Source: Halorientalis pallida
Lineage (GTDB): Archaea; Halobacteriota; Halobacteria; Halobacteriales; Haloarculaceae
Direction of reading: 5' to 3'
NCBI RefSeq assembly: GCF_004118325.1
Contig: NZ_RDFA01000008.1
Location: 97,017 to 161,016, forward strand
Length of the DNA stretch: 64,000 bases
In this document: in pieces, positions 25,912 through 34,079 of the stretch
Layout: every line of letters starts with the position of its first letter
Numbering within the stretch: the stretch's first letter is position 1
The notes under the pieces: generated by a model
What the model saw: only the letters and a program-made list of their open reading frames with translations
The model's database searches: none
What the model was told of the DNA's origin: nothing
Made by a program: the position numbers and the translations under genes

Positions 25912-26748
25912 TCAGGGGCAGAGACCGATCTCCGGCCGCTCACAGACGGCTCGTGCCGAAGACGGTTCGTCCGGATCGTCGAGTCGCGAGACGAGTGCGG
26001 CGAAGGTGGGCGTGTCGAACCGCCCGATGACGGACGGCCCGAGGAGGGAGCTCGTGAAGGTCAGCGGGGCAGTGAGGCCGACTCGGCGGACGAGACCAAC
26101 CGCGACGCGACAGCAGTCACAGGACACCGTGGAGGGTCCCGCCCCGCCGTCGGTGTCTCGGTCGGTCGTGAGTGCGCGCGCCACGTCGAGGGCCGTCAGG
26201 TCGAGGTCCTGGCCCTCCGTGCGGTAGACGGTGGCGGCTTCGGGCCGATCGCGGTTGTTCCGGGTCGTGTACTCCAGGGTGGCCGTCGGCCGCCTGTCTC
26301 GGTTACGGTGCCGGCTGACGGTGAGGTGTGCCGTCTCGGCCTGCAACGTGTCCACGTCGAACGTCACGACGGTGCGGACGCGTTCACCGTCGGTGACCCG
26401 GGCGGCGGTCGTCGTCTCCGGAATGGGGCGGATGCGACTCCGGCGTTTGCGAGCCACGTCGAGCAGCCGGGCGTACTCGTCGGTCCGACGGGCTCGGACC
26501 GCGACGGTGTTGGCTGCGTCCCCCGCCAACCACTCGACGTCGATCTCGCGGTCCGGCTGCTGGGTCGCCGCGTCGGGAAACATCGCCGCGACCGCGCCCG
26601 GCGTGTCCGCGTCGAGGACGAGCCGGGACGCGACCCCCGATTCGTCGATCGTCTCCCACAATCCGCCGACCCGGTCGGCCTCGTCCCCGCGTCCGTCGTG
26701 ACCGGACCGAGACCAGTCGTCTGTCGTATCGTCGTGATTACCGTCCAT
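25912..26748 (-). CDS. Hypothetical haloarchaeal protein with C-terminal Cys cluster
   Basis: A 278-residue protein that I do not recognise. The first 25 residues are acidic and disordered (MDGNHDDTTDD). The middle (about 30-170) is alternating alpha/beta with many Arg, Thr and Val residues. Later there is a CDCC motif (VSCDCCRVAVGLV) followed by a hydrophobic segment and, at the end, CERPEIGLCP, giving five cysteines that might bind metal. It is divergent from a FilR1-type regulator gene across a 221-nt region with an inverted repeat, so it may be the target of that regulator. The start at the ATG 26748 (not the GTG 26757) matches a TATA-like element at about 26779-26789. Confidence 0.55.
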   Translation of the reverse strand: MDGNHDDTTDDWSRSGHDGRGDEADRVGGLWETIDESGVASRLVLDADTPGAVAAMFPDAATQQPDREIDVEWLAGDAANTVAVRARRTDEYARLLDVARKRRSRIRPIPETTTAARVTDGERVRTVVTFDVDTLQAETAHLTVSRHRNRDRRPTATLEYTTRNNRDRPEAATVYRTEGQDLDLTALDVARALTTDRDTDGGAGPSTVSCDCCRVAVGLVRRVGLTAPLTFTSSLLGPSVIGRFDTPTFAALVSRLDDPDEPSSARAVCERPEIGLCP

Positions 26749-26772
26749 CGTGACCACGGATGAAACAGTGTC

Positions 26773-26809
26773 TTACGTTGATATTATGTTACTGTACGTC
26801 GAAACGTAA
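26773..26809. promoter_or_regulatory. 7-bp inverted repeat over the promoter of the hypothetical gene
   Basis: TTACGTT (26773-26779) and AACGTAA (26803-26809) are exact reverse complements flanking the TATA-like element; a smaller GTTAC/GTAAC pair (26788-26792, 26806-26810) is nested. It is a candidate operator for the divergent HTH regulator. Confidence 0.4.
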
Positions 26810-26969
26810 CGGTCGATGAGGGGACCGCTCACTACCCGGCGACCGTCGGCAGGTGGTGAGGAAAACGTCTGACGCACGTCTGTCGGAGCGCCGACGGAGC
26901 GCTCGGTCGTCGAGCCGAGGAACGGTTGGCGTAGAAAAATTATTATCACGGCGGGAAATACGCCGGTAC

Positions 26970-27752
26970 ATGTCACGACCGTCGCCGACCGAGGTCGCTT
27001 CGGTCCTCTCGAAGCGGGCGGATGTGCTGGACACCTTGCGGGAGCAACCGCGCTCTAAATCGGAGATCTGCGACGCCGTCGGTGTGTCCCGTTCGACCGT
27101 GGACCGAGCTATCGACGAACTGGGCGATTTCGACATCGTCGAGCGGTCGCCGCCCGACGGGTACCGGCAGACGGAACTGGGGTGTCTGCTGTGTACCGCC
27201 CGGAACTCGTTCTGGGAATCTATCGAGGGGGCGTACGAAGCTTCGGCCGTCGAGTCGCGGTTCCCGGGGGGCGACCGCGGCGAAGCCGTCGTGTTCGACG
27301 GTGCGGAGGTCGTCCGGCCGAGGCCGCACGAGCCCGACCGCCCGCTGCAGCATCTCCTCGACCTCGTCGAGACAGCCGACCGGTTCCGGGGATTCTCACC
27401 CGTCGTCCTCGGACACCTCGTCGACGCCTGTCACGAGCGGGTCGCGGACCACCGGCTCGACCTGGAACTCGTGGTCACGCAGGCGGTCCTGACATGTCTC
27501 CGGTCACGCTACCGCGAGAAACTCCCCCTCCTGCTCGCCGAGTCGGACGTCCGTCGATATACGGCCGGTGCGCCGTTCCCGTTCGGTCTGGGCATCTTCG
27601 ACCACGGTGGGCAACAGACCGCCATCCTGATCCTCTGTAGCAGAAACGGGATCAGTGGCGTCGTCGAGAACGATTCCCGGGCCGCGGTCGGCTGGGCGGG
27701 TCAGCTGTTCGAGGAGACCGCGGACGCTGCGACGCGGGTCCTGCCCGACTGA
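26970..27752 (+). CDS. HTH transcriptional regulator with FilR1-like effector domain
   Basis: A 260-residue regulator. Residues about 10-65 form an ArsR-like winged helix (RADVLDTLREQPRSKSEICD, SRSTVDRAIDELGDFDIV), and the C-terminal domain (PFGLGIFDHGGQQTAILI, ending GWAGQLFEETADAATRV) matches the FilR1/DUF1724 family common in haloarchaea and methanogens. The ATG at 26970 is chosen because a TATA-like element (aaaattatta, 26937-26946) lies about 29 nt upstream; the frame is open further upstream but lacks support. The gene is divergent from the hypothetical gene at 25912-26748. The ligand is unknown. Confidence 0.8.
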   Translation: MSRPSPTEVASVLSKRADVLDTLREQPRSKSEICDAVGVSRSTVDRAIDELGDFDIVERSPPDGYRQTELGCLLCTARNSFWESIEGAYEASAVESRFPGGDRGEAVVFDGAEVVRPRPHEPDRPLQHLLDLVETADRFRGFSPVVLGHLVDACHERVADHRLDLELVVTQAVLTCLRSRYREKLPLLLAESDVRRYTAGAPFPFGLGIFDHGGQQTAILILCSRNGISGVVENDSRAAVGWAGQLFEETADAATRVLPD

Positions 27753-27801
27753 CCGGCACGCATCGCGAAGCTTTACCGCCGCGGGGGTCCGATGACCGGG
27801 C

Positions 27802-28656
27802 ATGACCGACGACGCGTGGTTCGCCGACCTCGATCCGGGGGACCGAGAGACAGCCGCGGGGCGGATACGGGGCGGGCGCGCCGACGCATCCGCCGACTGG
27901 CCTGCGCTGGCCGTCGAGACCGGCTTCGTGGCCGACGAAGACGACTACTACGACCGACTCCGCGACGCGACGCTCGACGCTGCGCGAGCGGCCGTCGAGG
28001 AGGCCGAGGGGGCCGTCGATCAGCAACTCGTCCACGCCGTGCGGGCGATGGACGACTGCCGGCGACAGGCCAACGAACTCGCCGAGCGAGTGGCGGAGTG
28101 GGGGAGCAGTCGCTTCGAGAATGCGGGCACTGGCGTCGAGTACGCCCGCGAACTCACGGACCGCGATCCGACAGGGGCGGGGGACAGACGGGCCGTCTCG
28201 CTGGCCCGCCGGGTCGTCGCACTCGACGAAGAAGCCGACGCCATCCGGGAGTACGTGGAGACGACGACGCCCGAGGTCGCGCCGAACCTCGCCGCGCTGG
28301 CCGGCCCCGTCCTCGCCGCTCGCCTGCTCTCGCTGGCGGGCGGGCTGGAGTCACTGGCCAAGAAACCCAGCGGAACGGTGCAGGTGCTGGGGGCCGAAGA
28401 CGCCCTCTTCGCCCACCTCCGCGGGGACGCCCCGTCGCCCAAACACGGGATCATCTACACCCACGACGCGGTTCGAGGGACCCGGCCAGCGGACCGCGGC
28501 TCCGCGGCCCGTGCACTCGCGGGGAAGCTCTCCATCGCCGCGCGGATCGACCACTACAGCGGTGACCGGCGGCCCGAACTCGAAGCGGAACTGGACGAGC
28601 GTATCGCGACGATTCAGGCGCGGGCAGGCGGCGCGGGGGCGGGTGAGGATGCCTGA
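27802..28656 (+). CDS. nop5: Nop5 (Nop56/58) C/D-box RNP protein
   Basis: Core protein of archaeal C/D-box sRNPs that guide 2'-O-methylation; it contacts L7Ae-bound RNA and fibrillarin. The 284-residue form is short, as in haloarchaea. The N-terminal fibrillarin-binding part (about 1-90) and a coiled coil (about 95-180) are followed by the NOP domain: NLAALAGPVLAARLLSLAGG, SGTVQVLGAEDALF and PKHGIIYTHDAV. The eukaryotic/crenarchaeal KKE tail is absent. It overlaps the fibrillarin start by 8 nt, so the two partners are translated together. Confidence 0.93.
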   Translation: MTDDAWFADLDPGDRETAAGRIRGGRADASADWPALAVETGFVADEDDYYDRLRDATLDAARAAVEEAEGAVDQQLVHAVRAMDDCRRQANELAERVAEWGSSRFENAGTGVEYARELTDRDPTGAGDRRAVSLARRVVALDEEADAIREYVETTTPEVAPNLAALAGPVLAARLLSLAGGLESLAKKPSGTVQVLGAEDALFAHLRGDAPSPKHGIIYTHDAVRGTRPADRGSAARALAGKLSIAARIDHYSGDRRPELEAELDERIATIQARAGGAGAGEDA

Positions 28657-29293
28657 CCTGCCCGACGGGGTCGAGCGCCGGGACGTCGGTAGCGAGACGG
28701 GCCTGGCGACACAGGGACCGCCGGCCTACGGCGAGCCGACCGACGGCGCGGGGTGGCGACACTGGAACCCGCGACGCTCCAAGCTCGGCGCGATGCTCGA
28801 AACCGGGATGGACACCGGTCTCGCGGGCGGTGAGACGGTCCTCTACCTGGGCGCGGCCGCGGGGACGACGGTGAGCCACGTCGCGGACTTCGCGGGGCCG
28901 ACCTACGCCGTCGAGTTCGCGCCCCGGCCCGTGCGGGACCTGCTGGGCGTGGCCGAGGACCGGGACCGACTCTTCCCGTTACTGAAAGACGCACGCAAGC
29001 CCGAGACGTACGCCCACGTCGTCGAGCCGGTGGATGTCGTCGTGCAGGACGTGGCGACCCGGGGGCAGGCCGAGGTGGCGCTGGCCAACCGGGAGTTCCT
29101 GCACGACGACGGTCGCCTCCTCATGGCAGTGAAGGCCCGCAGCGAGGACGTGACCGCCGATCCCGAGGCGGTGTTCGACGAAGTGGTCGAGACGCTCTCC
29201 GAGGGGTACGAGGTGCTAGAGCGCGAGCGGCTGGAACCGTATCACGCCGACCACCTCGGTGTCGTGGCACGGCCGCGCCGAGAACCGCGGTGA
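28649..29293 (+). CDS. flpA: Fibrillarin-like rRNA/tRNA 2'-O-methyltransferase
   Basis: SAM-dependent 2'-O-ribose methyltransferase, 214 residues, the catalytic subunit of the C/D-box sRNP. The start ATG overlaps the end of nop5. Visible family features are [20 protein letters not shown], the leader RSKLGAML, the SAM motif [38 protein letters not shown] and the late [11 protein letters not shown]. The archaeal fibrillarin lacks the eukaryotic GAR domain, as here. Context is ideal. Confidence 0.96.
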   Translation: MPDLPDGVERRDVGSETGLATQGPPAYGEPTDGAGWRHWNPRRSKLGAMLETGMDTGLAGGETVLYLGAAAGTTVSHVADFAGPTYAVEFAPRPVRDLLGVAEDRDRLFPLLKDARKPETYAHVVEPVDVVVQDVATRGQAEVALANREFLHDDGRLLMAVKARSEDVTADPEAVFDEVVETLSEGYEVLERERLEPYHADHLGVVARPRREPR

Positions 29294-29360
29294 CGCGAGT
29301 GTAACCCCGGGCGTTCCGGAGGGGAACGTTTTAGCCGGGGGGAGTCCAACCCGCGGAAAG

Positions 29361-30443
29361 ATGGACCGGAGGGGCTCTTCCGAGACGTTCACCCGGATGG
29401 GAACGCTGGGTATCGAAGAGGAGTTTTTCGTCGTCGACGACCGGAACCGGCCGACCTCCGGCACGGACGACCTCGTCTACGAGAGCGACCCGCCGGAGAT
29501 CCTGGACGGCCGGCTGGACCACGAACTGTTCAAGTGCGTCGTCGAGACCCAGACCCCGACGATCGGTGCCGACGACCTCGACGAGGCCCGCGAGCAACTG
29601 GCGGCCGTGCGGTCCGCACTGGTCGACCACGCCGAGGCCCACGGCTACGGCATCGCCGCGGCGGGGCTGCACCCGGCCGCGAAGTGGCGCGAACTCGAAC
29701 ACGCAGAGAAGCCGCGCTACCAGGCGCAACTCGACCGGATCCAGTACCCGCAACACCGGAACACGACGGCGGGCCTGCACGTCCACGTCGGGGTCGACGA
29801 CGCCGACAAGGCGGTGTGGGTCGCAAACGAGATCCGCTGGCACCTGCCGATCATGCTGGCGCTGTCGGCCAACTCGCCGTACTGGAACGGGTTCGACACC
29901 GGCCTCCACTCCGCGCGGGCGAAGATCTTCGAGGCACTCCCGAACACGGGCGTGCCGACGACCTTCGACTCCTACGCCGAGTTCGACGAGTTCGAGCGCA
30001 CGATGGTCGAGACGGGGTCGATCGACGACCGTGGCGAACTCTGGTACGACGTGCGCCCACACTCGGGACTGGGCACCGTCGAAGTGCGGGCGCCCGACGG
30101 CCAGGCCGACCAGGAGACGGTCATGGCGTTCGTCGAGTACACCCACGCGCTCGTGACGGATCTGTCAGAGCGCTACGAGGACGGCGAGAGCGGCCGGAAA
30201 CACCGACGCGAGCCACTGGACGAGAACAAGTGGCGCGCGATCCGACACGGTCACGAGGCCGAACTGCTCTCGCGTGACCTGTCCGAGACCGTCGACCTGG
30301 GCGAACTCGTCGACCGCGAGTGCGAGCGTCTGGGCGTGAGCGGGATACGGGCGGTCTACGACGCCGAGAGCGGCGCGGAGCGACAGCGGCGACTCCACGA
30401 CGAGGACGGGATGGACGCACTCTGCCGATCGCTGAAATTGTAG
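29361..30443 (+). CDS. gshA: Glutamate-cysteine ligase (haloarchaeal GshA)
   Basis: Makes gamma-glutamylcysteine, the main low-molecular-weight thiol of haloarchaea. The 360-residue protein starts at the ATG at 29361. It has the GCS2-type core: [14 protein letters not shown] near the N-terminus (glutamates binding Mg/ATP), KCVVETQTP, the [13 protein letters not shown] substrate loop, [19 protein letters not shown] and the late [14 protein letters not shown]. The sequence closely follows the haloarchaeal GshA type and not the bacterial glutathione enzyme. It follows fibrillarin by 67 nt. Confidence 0.93.
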   Translation: MDRRGSSETFTRMGTLGIEEEFFVVDDRNRPTSGTDDLVYESDPPEILDGRLDHELFKCVVETQTPTIGADDLDEAREQLAAVRSALVDHAEAHGYGIAAAGLHPAAKWRELEHAEKPRYQAQLDRIQYPQHRNTTAGLHVHVGVDDADKAVWVANEIRWHLPIMLALSANSPYWNGFDTGLHSARAKIFEALPNTGVPTTFDSYAEFDEFERTMVETGSIDDRGELWYDVRPHSGLGTVEVRAPDGQADQETVMAFVEYTHALVTDLSERYEDGESGRKHRREPLDENKWRAIRHGHEAELLSRDLSETVDLGELVDRECERLGVSGIRAVYDAESGAERQRRLHDEDGMDALCRSLKL

Positions 30444-30492
30444 CCAAGGATTTTTACCCGGGAACTTCCTTCCGTCGGAATAGAAGCAACTC

Positions 30493-30999
30493 ATGTCCAC
30501 AGACGACGGGCCATCCGAACCGGAGGAAGAGGGGCTGGACGTAACCGACAACGAGGCCGTCCGCGACCGACTCGAAGCGGAGAGCGACCGGGCGGTCGAG
30601 CGCTTCGACGACGGCGTGGTCGACCTGCTGTCCTGGGTCCTCGACACGGAGACGCGGGCACGGATCTACGTCTATCTGCGCCAGAATCCCGACAGTACGA
30701 GCGACGAAGTCGCGGATGGCACTGGCCTGTACCCGAGTACCGTTCGCGAGGCGCTCGCGGAACTCCACGACGAGGAGCGCGTGACCCGGAGCAAGCGCGA
30801 GAGTGGGGGCGCTGGGAACAATCCCTACGAGTACACCGCCATCGCGCCCAGTGAACTAGTGTCGAGCATCGTGGGCGACGTACAGTCGGAGCTGAACACG
30901 GTGTTCAATCTGGACGATCATCTCGACGAGGAGCCGACCGAATCGCCGGACGTGACCGACGAACCGGTGACGATCACCGTCGAGGAATCGGACCAGTGA
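30493..30999 (+). CDS. ArsR-like winged HTH regulator
   Basis: A 168-residue acidic protein. After a 30-residue acidic leader and a helix, residues about 45-105 form a winged helix: LSWVLDTETRARIYVYLRQN, TSDEVADGTGLYPSTVREAL and the wing with SKRESGGAGNNPYEYTAIAP. The C-terminal 60 residues are hydrophilic and acidic. It is located just upstream of coaD, an arrangement seen in several haloarchaea. It could control coaD or a remote target; nothing in the sequence decides that. Confidence 0.8.
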   Translation: MSTDDGPSEPEEEGLDVTDNEAVRDRLEAESDRAVERFDDGVVDLLSWVLDTETRARIYVYLRQNPDSTSDEVADGTGLYPSTVREALAELHDEERVTRSKRESGGAGNNPYEYTAIAPSELVSSIVGDVQSELNTVFNLDDHLDEEPTESPDVTDEPVTITVEESDQ

Positions 31000-31059
31000 C
31001 ACCAGTCGGGGCGGGGCAATCCGAAGCCACTAAACCCTGAGGGGACCATGCCGAGAGAT

Positions 31060-31557
31060 ATGAAGGTCGCGCTGGGCGGGACGTTCGACCCCGTACACGA
31101 TGGGCACCGTGCGCTTTTCGAGCGCGCGTTCGATCTCGGTGACGTCACCGTCGGGCTCACGAGCGACGAACTCGCACCGAAGACCCGCGACGAGGATCGC
31201 CACGTCCGGACGTTCGAGCAACGCCGACGCGACCTCGACGCGGAACTCTCAACATTCGCCGACGAGTTCGACCGCGAGTACGAGATCAGACAGCTCACCG
31301 AACCCACAGGTATCGCCACCGAATCACAGTTCGACGTGCTCATCGTCTCCCCCGAGACCGAGACTGGCGGTCGCCGCATCAACGAAATCCGCCGCGAGAA
31401 CGGCGACGACCCCCTCGAGATCGAGGTCGTCGACCACGTCTACGCGGACGACGGCGAGATCATCTCCTCGACGCGGATCGTCAGGGGCGAGATCGACGAA
31501 CACGGGAATCTCACGCCCGACCGGGACGGACGGCCGAAACGGGAGACGGAAACCTGA
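31060..31557 (+). CDS. coaD: Phosphopantetheine adenylyltransferase
   Basis: Archaeal-type PPAT, transferring AMP from ATP to 4'-phosphopantetheine in coenzyme A synthesis. Starting at MKVALGGTFDPVHDGH, it has the nucleotidyltransferase motif GGTFDPVHDGH with the HxGH element, GLTSDELAPKTRDEDRHVR, and the C-terminal ISSTRI. The 31060 ATG is chosen over the 31048 ATG because a TATA-like cactaaaccc (about 31027-31036) lies about 28 nt before it, giving a leaderless mRNA. Length 165 residues fits the archaeal family. Confidence 0.92.
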   Translation: MKVALGGTFDPVHDGHRALFERAFDLGDVTVGLTSDELAPKTRDEDRHVRTFEQRRRDLDAELSTFADEFDREYEIRQLTEPTGIATESQFDVLIVSPETETGGRRINEIRRENGDDPLEIEVVDHVYADDGEIISSTRIVRGEIDEHGNLTPDRDGRPKRETET

Positions 31558-31558
31558 C

Positions 31559-31867
31559 TCACCAGTCCGGGGCCTCCAACCCGGCGCGTTCGAGCAACTC
31601 CTTCCACCGCTGTTGGACCGAGAGTCGCGAGACACCGACAGCGTCGGCCACCTCGCCCTGCGCGCGACGGTCGCTCGTGACGAGCGTCGCGACGTAGAGA
31701 CTGGCAGCCATCGTCGGTCGCTTCGAGCGGTCGCTGTCGGGCAACGTCGAGAGGAACAGATCGGCCGCTCGCGTCCGCGCCTCGTCGTCGAGATCGAGTC
31801 GGTCGGCCGCCGCTTCCAGCTCGGCGAGCCACTCCTCGTTGTCGACCTCGTCGCTGGCGCGATACAT
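31559..31867 (-). CDS. TFB-like protein with a single cyclin repeat
   Basis: A 102-residue protein starting MYRASDEVDNEEWLAEL. The sequence TMAASLYVATLVTSDRRAQGE and EVADAVGVSRLSVQQRWKEL matches the second cyclin fold with helix-turn-helix of transcription factor B. It lacks the zinc ribbon, the B-finger and one of the two cyclin repeats of a normal TFB (about 300 residues). It could compete for TBP or BRE DNA, or act on a specific promoter; this is inference. The gene is convergent with coaD and divergent from the MOSC gene, sharing a TATA element (31889-31897). The ATG at 31867 lies about 26 nt from it. Confidence 0.82.
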   Translation of the reverse strand: MYRASDEVDNEEWLAELEAAADRLDLDDEARTRAADLFLSTLPDSDRSKRPTMAASLYVATLVTSDRRAQGEVADAVGVSRLSVQQRWKELLERAGLEAPDW

Positions 31868-31888
31868 ACTCGTCCGTTGACCGGCCGG

Positions 31889-31897
31889 AAATATAAA
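31889..31897. promoter_or_regulatory. Near-symmetric TATA element between the TFB-like and MOSC genes
   Basis: AAATATAAA lies centrally between two ATGs at 31867 (minus) and 31922 (plus), about 26 and 29 nt from its centre. Both distances match the haloarchaeal TATA-to-start spacing for leaderless transcripts, so one element could serve both genes. No other TATA candidate is present in this 54-nt gap. Confidence 0.6.
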
Positions 31898-31921
31898 CGC
31901 TGTCGCCACCTACGACGGCCT

Positions 31922-32437
31922 ATGTCAGGCACCGTCGAGCGGATCTGGGTGACCGACGAGGGATCGGCTCCCGTGGCGGCCGTCGAGGAGATTCGAGCTG
32001 TCCGCGGCGGCTTGGACGGCGACCGGTACCAGCGCGGCACCGGCTACTACTCCGGGTTCGACGAGTGTGAAGTGACGCTGATCGAGGCCGAGGCCATCGA
32101 GCGCATCCGGGAACGGGAGGGGATCGACCTGACCGACGGTCGCCACCGCCGGAACGTGGTGACCCGTGGCGTCGACGTCCACGAGTTGCTCGACACGCGG
32201 TTCACCGTCGGGGAGGCGACCTTCGAGGGGACGCGCCCGCGACCACCCTGTGCGCACGTCGAGCAGGTAGCGCGCGAGGAGGGGGTTGCGAAGTCACTGG
32301 GAAACGACCGAGGCGGAATCTGTGCCCGCGTGATCGACGGCGGGGAGTTCGTCGTCGGCGACGAGATCGAGATGGGCGAGTCGGTCGCCCCAGACCCGGA
32401 CGGCCTCGCCGACGCCATCAGGGACCGACTGTCCTGA
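31922..32437 (+). CDS. MOSC domain protein
   Basis: A 171-residue stand-alone MOSC (molybdenum cofactor sulfurase C-terminal) domain. Supporting segments are VRGGLDGDRYQRGTGYYSG near the N-terminus, LTDGRHRRNVVTRGVDVHEL, and the conserved Cys region RPRPPCAHVEQ that is thought to bind sulfur or the cofactor. MOSC proteins handle sulfur for metal cofactors or reduce N-hydroxylated compounds; which of these applies is unknown here. The ATG at 31922 is favoured by the TATA element at 31889-31897. It is divergent from the TFB-like gene and convergent with the membrane glycosyltransferase, with 1 nt between stops. Confidence 0.88.
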   Translation: MSGTVERIWVTDEGSAPVAAVEEIRAVRGGLDGDRYQRGTGYYSGFDECEVTLIEAEAIERIREREGIDLTDGRHRRNVVTRGVDVHELLDTRFTVGEATFEGTRPRPPCAHVEQVAREEGVAKSLGNDRGGICARVIDGGEFVVGDEIEMGESVAPDPDGLADAIRDRLS

Positions 32438-32438
32438 A

Positions 32439-33797
32439 TCACCAGGGCGTCACGGCGTCGGCCAGCCACGGGAGCGGCGGGTCGTCGAACGGCCACTGGC
32501 CACACGTGGGTTCCTGCAGGGTCCCGCCGGTCGCGTACACGAAGGCTCGTTGTTTCTTGTCCATCCGGTAGTGGCAGGTGGCCGGCCGGCGCTGTTCCCA
32601 GTAGATCGTCTGCATCGAGGGGACACCGGGCGGACGGTCAGCCAGCGGGCCGTACTCCACGGTCCCGAACGACTCCTGCAGGTCCGCCAGTTCGTCCCGG
32701 ACGGGCGTCGTCGCGGCCTCGTTCCAGTGCAAACTCGACGCGACGAGCAGGACGACGAGTCCGAGCAACAGGACCCGGCGTGAGGGTGTTCGCGTCTCGG
32801 CGGCGACCGCCCCGACGCCGAGCGCGGCGAAGGGTGCCGCCATGACCGCGTCGATGGCACCGGCCATCTCGACGAAAAAGAGGACCTGGTAGCCGATACC
32901 GCCGACCGCGACCCACCAGTACTGCGACCAGTCGCCGTCACTGGCCAGGAACCAGCCGTAGATGCCAAGCGGAAAGATAGCGATTCCCCAGCCGATCTCG
33001 TAGATCGGTTCCAGCAACCGGGACGCCAGCGAGTACTCCCCCGCGCCGTAGAGCGGCGTGAGGACGACCTCGACGAACAGGGGGACGAGATTCCCGGTGA
33101 GCGCGAACGGTGCGACGACGAGCACGGTCACGAGCGCACCCCCAGCGAGCGCACGCTGGAGCCCCAGCCGACCGTCGTCGGCGTAGCCCATCGCGATCAC
33201 GAGCAGGGCCAGCGGCGCGCCGAGGTGCCAGAACCCGGCGGTGGCGGCGGCGGCGGCACCGCTCGCGAGGGAGCGGTCTTCGACGGCCAGTAGCAGGGCG
33301 AGCGCGCCGAAACACAGCGCCATGTACTTCGGCCGGATGCCGGCCCAGGGGTAGGTGAACAGCGTCGTGACGACGAACACCGTCCACCCGGCGGCCAGGC
33401 TGGCGACGCCGTCGCCGGTGAGTCGGTAGTTGATCACGCCGACGAACGTCACGCCGGCGACGATGGCCGCTGCGGCGACGACGACGCTCAGGACGTGCAG
33501 GACGGCCACGTTCCCGCCCGAAAAGAAAGCGAGCGGCGTCGTCACGGCGTAGATCAGCGGCGGTTTGAGGTCCCAGAAATCGACGTATGGGGTCGCGCCC
33601 TGGGTGACGTACCAGCCGCCGTGCTGGAACAGTGCGGAGTCGTCGCTGACGTACCAGGGATGATCGAGGAACTGGTAGCCGGTCCCTGCGACGAGGAGGG
33701 CGATAGCGCCACCGAGCAAGAGGGGGAACCAGCGGGTCTCGATCCAGTCGTGGAGGTCGGTCCGCGTTCGCGGGACCGTGGAGAGCACCCCCTGCAT
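32439..33797 (-). CDS. Membrane glycosyltransferase, dolichyl-phosphate-mannose mannosyltransferase-like
   Basis: A 452-residue polytopic membrane protein (about ten to eleven hydrophobic segments). After the first helix (about 28-44), the extracellular loop has VSDDSALFQHGGWYV with adjacent acidic residues, followed by TPYVDFWDLKPPLIY, as in GT39-type dolichyl-phosphate-sugar enzymes. The C-terminal part after the last helix is short and ends with CGQWPFDDPPLPWL. Haloarchaeal homologues are annotated as DolP-mannose mannosyltransferase, used in N-glycosylation of the S-layer. It is not obviously paralogous to the other two GT39-like genes here (8498 and 36134). It is divergent from tRNA-Leu. 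Confidence 0.72.
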   Translation of the reverse strand: MQGVLSTVPRTRTDLHDWIETRWFPLLLGGAIALLVAGTGYQFLDHPWYVSDDSALFQHGGWYVTQGATPYVDFWDLKPPLIYAVTTPLAFFSGGNVAVLHVLSVVVAAAAIVAGVTFVGVINYRLTGDGVASLAAGWTVFVVTTLFTYPWAGIRPKYMALCFGALALLLAVEDRSLASGAAAAATAGFWHLGAPLALLVIAMGYADDGRLGLQRALAGGALVTVLVVAPFALTGNLVPLFVEVVLTPLYGAGEYSLASRLLEPIYEIGWGIAIFPLGIYGWFLASDGDWSQYWWVAVGGIGYQVLFFVEMAGAIDAVMAAPFAALGVGAVAAETRTPSRRVLLLGLVVLLVASSLHWNEAATTPVRDELADLQESFGTVEYGPLADRPPGVPSMQTIYWEQRRPATCHYRMDKKQRAFVYATGGTLQEPTCGQWPFDDPPLPWLADAVTPW

Positions 33798-33874
33798 CTC
33801 TTGATCGGGGATTTCGGTTCGTCTCGTAAGTCAGTTGGCAAACCGTTCGGGGGCGGTCGGTCCGGCTCGTGACG

Positions 33875-33883
33875 TTTATAAGC
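33875..33883 (+). promoter_or_regulatory. TATA box of the tRNA-Leu gene
   Basis: TTTATAAGC lies 23-31 nt before the first base of the tRNA, the normal distance for the archaeal preinitiation complex. Confidence 0.65.
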
Positions 33884-33905
33884 AGGCGTCCGAAAGTGGG
33901 GGTGC

Positions 33906-33990
33906 GCGCGGGTTGCCGAGCCAGGCCAAAGGCGCAGCGCTTAGGACGCTGTCCCGTAGGGGTCCGCCGGTTCGAATCCGGTCCCGCGCA
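33906..33990 (+). tRNA. tRNA-Leu (anticodon UAG)
   Basis: Class II tRNA of 85 nt with full cloverleaf: acceptor GCGCGGG (33906-33912) pairs with CCCGCGC (33983-33989), followed by A as discriminator. The anticodon stem CAGCG/CGCTG (33935-33939 and 33947-33951) encloses the loop CTTAGGA, with anticodon TAG at 33942-33944 (reads CUA). The variable arm TCCCGTAGGGGT is long, as in tRNA-Leu. The T arm GCCGG-TTCGAAT-CCGGT is intact. There is no intron and no encoded CCA. The final 24 bases plus the next two are repeated at 34080-34105. Confidence 0.95.
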
Positions 33991-33992
33991 TT
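33967..33992 (+). repeat. Direct repeat copy 1: 3' end of tRNA-Leu
   Basis: The 26 nt covering the T arm, acceptor strand, A and two flanking T of tRNA-Leu occur again at 34080-34105 with one mismatch (A at 33975 or 33976 against G). Such a repeat at a tRNA 3' end is typical of an integration (att) site. Confidence 0.8.
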
Positions 33993-34021
33993 GCTGTCGC
34001 GAACAACTCGTGAGCGACAGC
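33993..34021. other. Hairpin just after tRNA-Leu
   Basis: GCTGTCGC (33993-34000) and GCGACAGC (34014-34021) are exact reverse complements with a 13-nt loop, beginning 2 nt after the tRNA. It may assist 3' processing or termination. A second hairpin follows at 34046-34077. Confidence 0.5.
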
Positions 34022-34045
34022 GATCGCCAGCGGATTCGAACCCTG

Positions 34046-34077
34046 GAAGACGCGCGCAACGAAGTGAGCACGTCTTC
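34046..34077. other. Second hairpin between the tRNA-Leu 3'-end repeats
   Basis: GAAGACG (34046-34052) and CGTCTTC (34071-34077) are exact reverse complements around an 18-nt loop with AACGAAGTGAGC, similar to the CGAACAACTCGTGAGC loop of the first hairpin. Confidence 0.4.
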
Positions 34078-34079
34078 AT

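Noticed and set aside
33993..34077. CRISPR-like repeat array near tRNA-Leu
   Set aside because: There are only two hairpins with different stems and no spacer-repeat periodicity.
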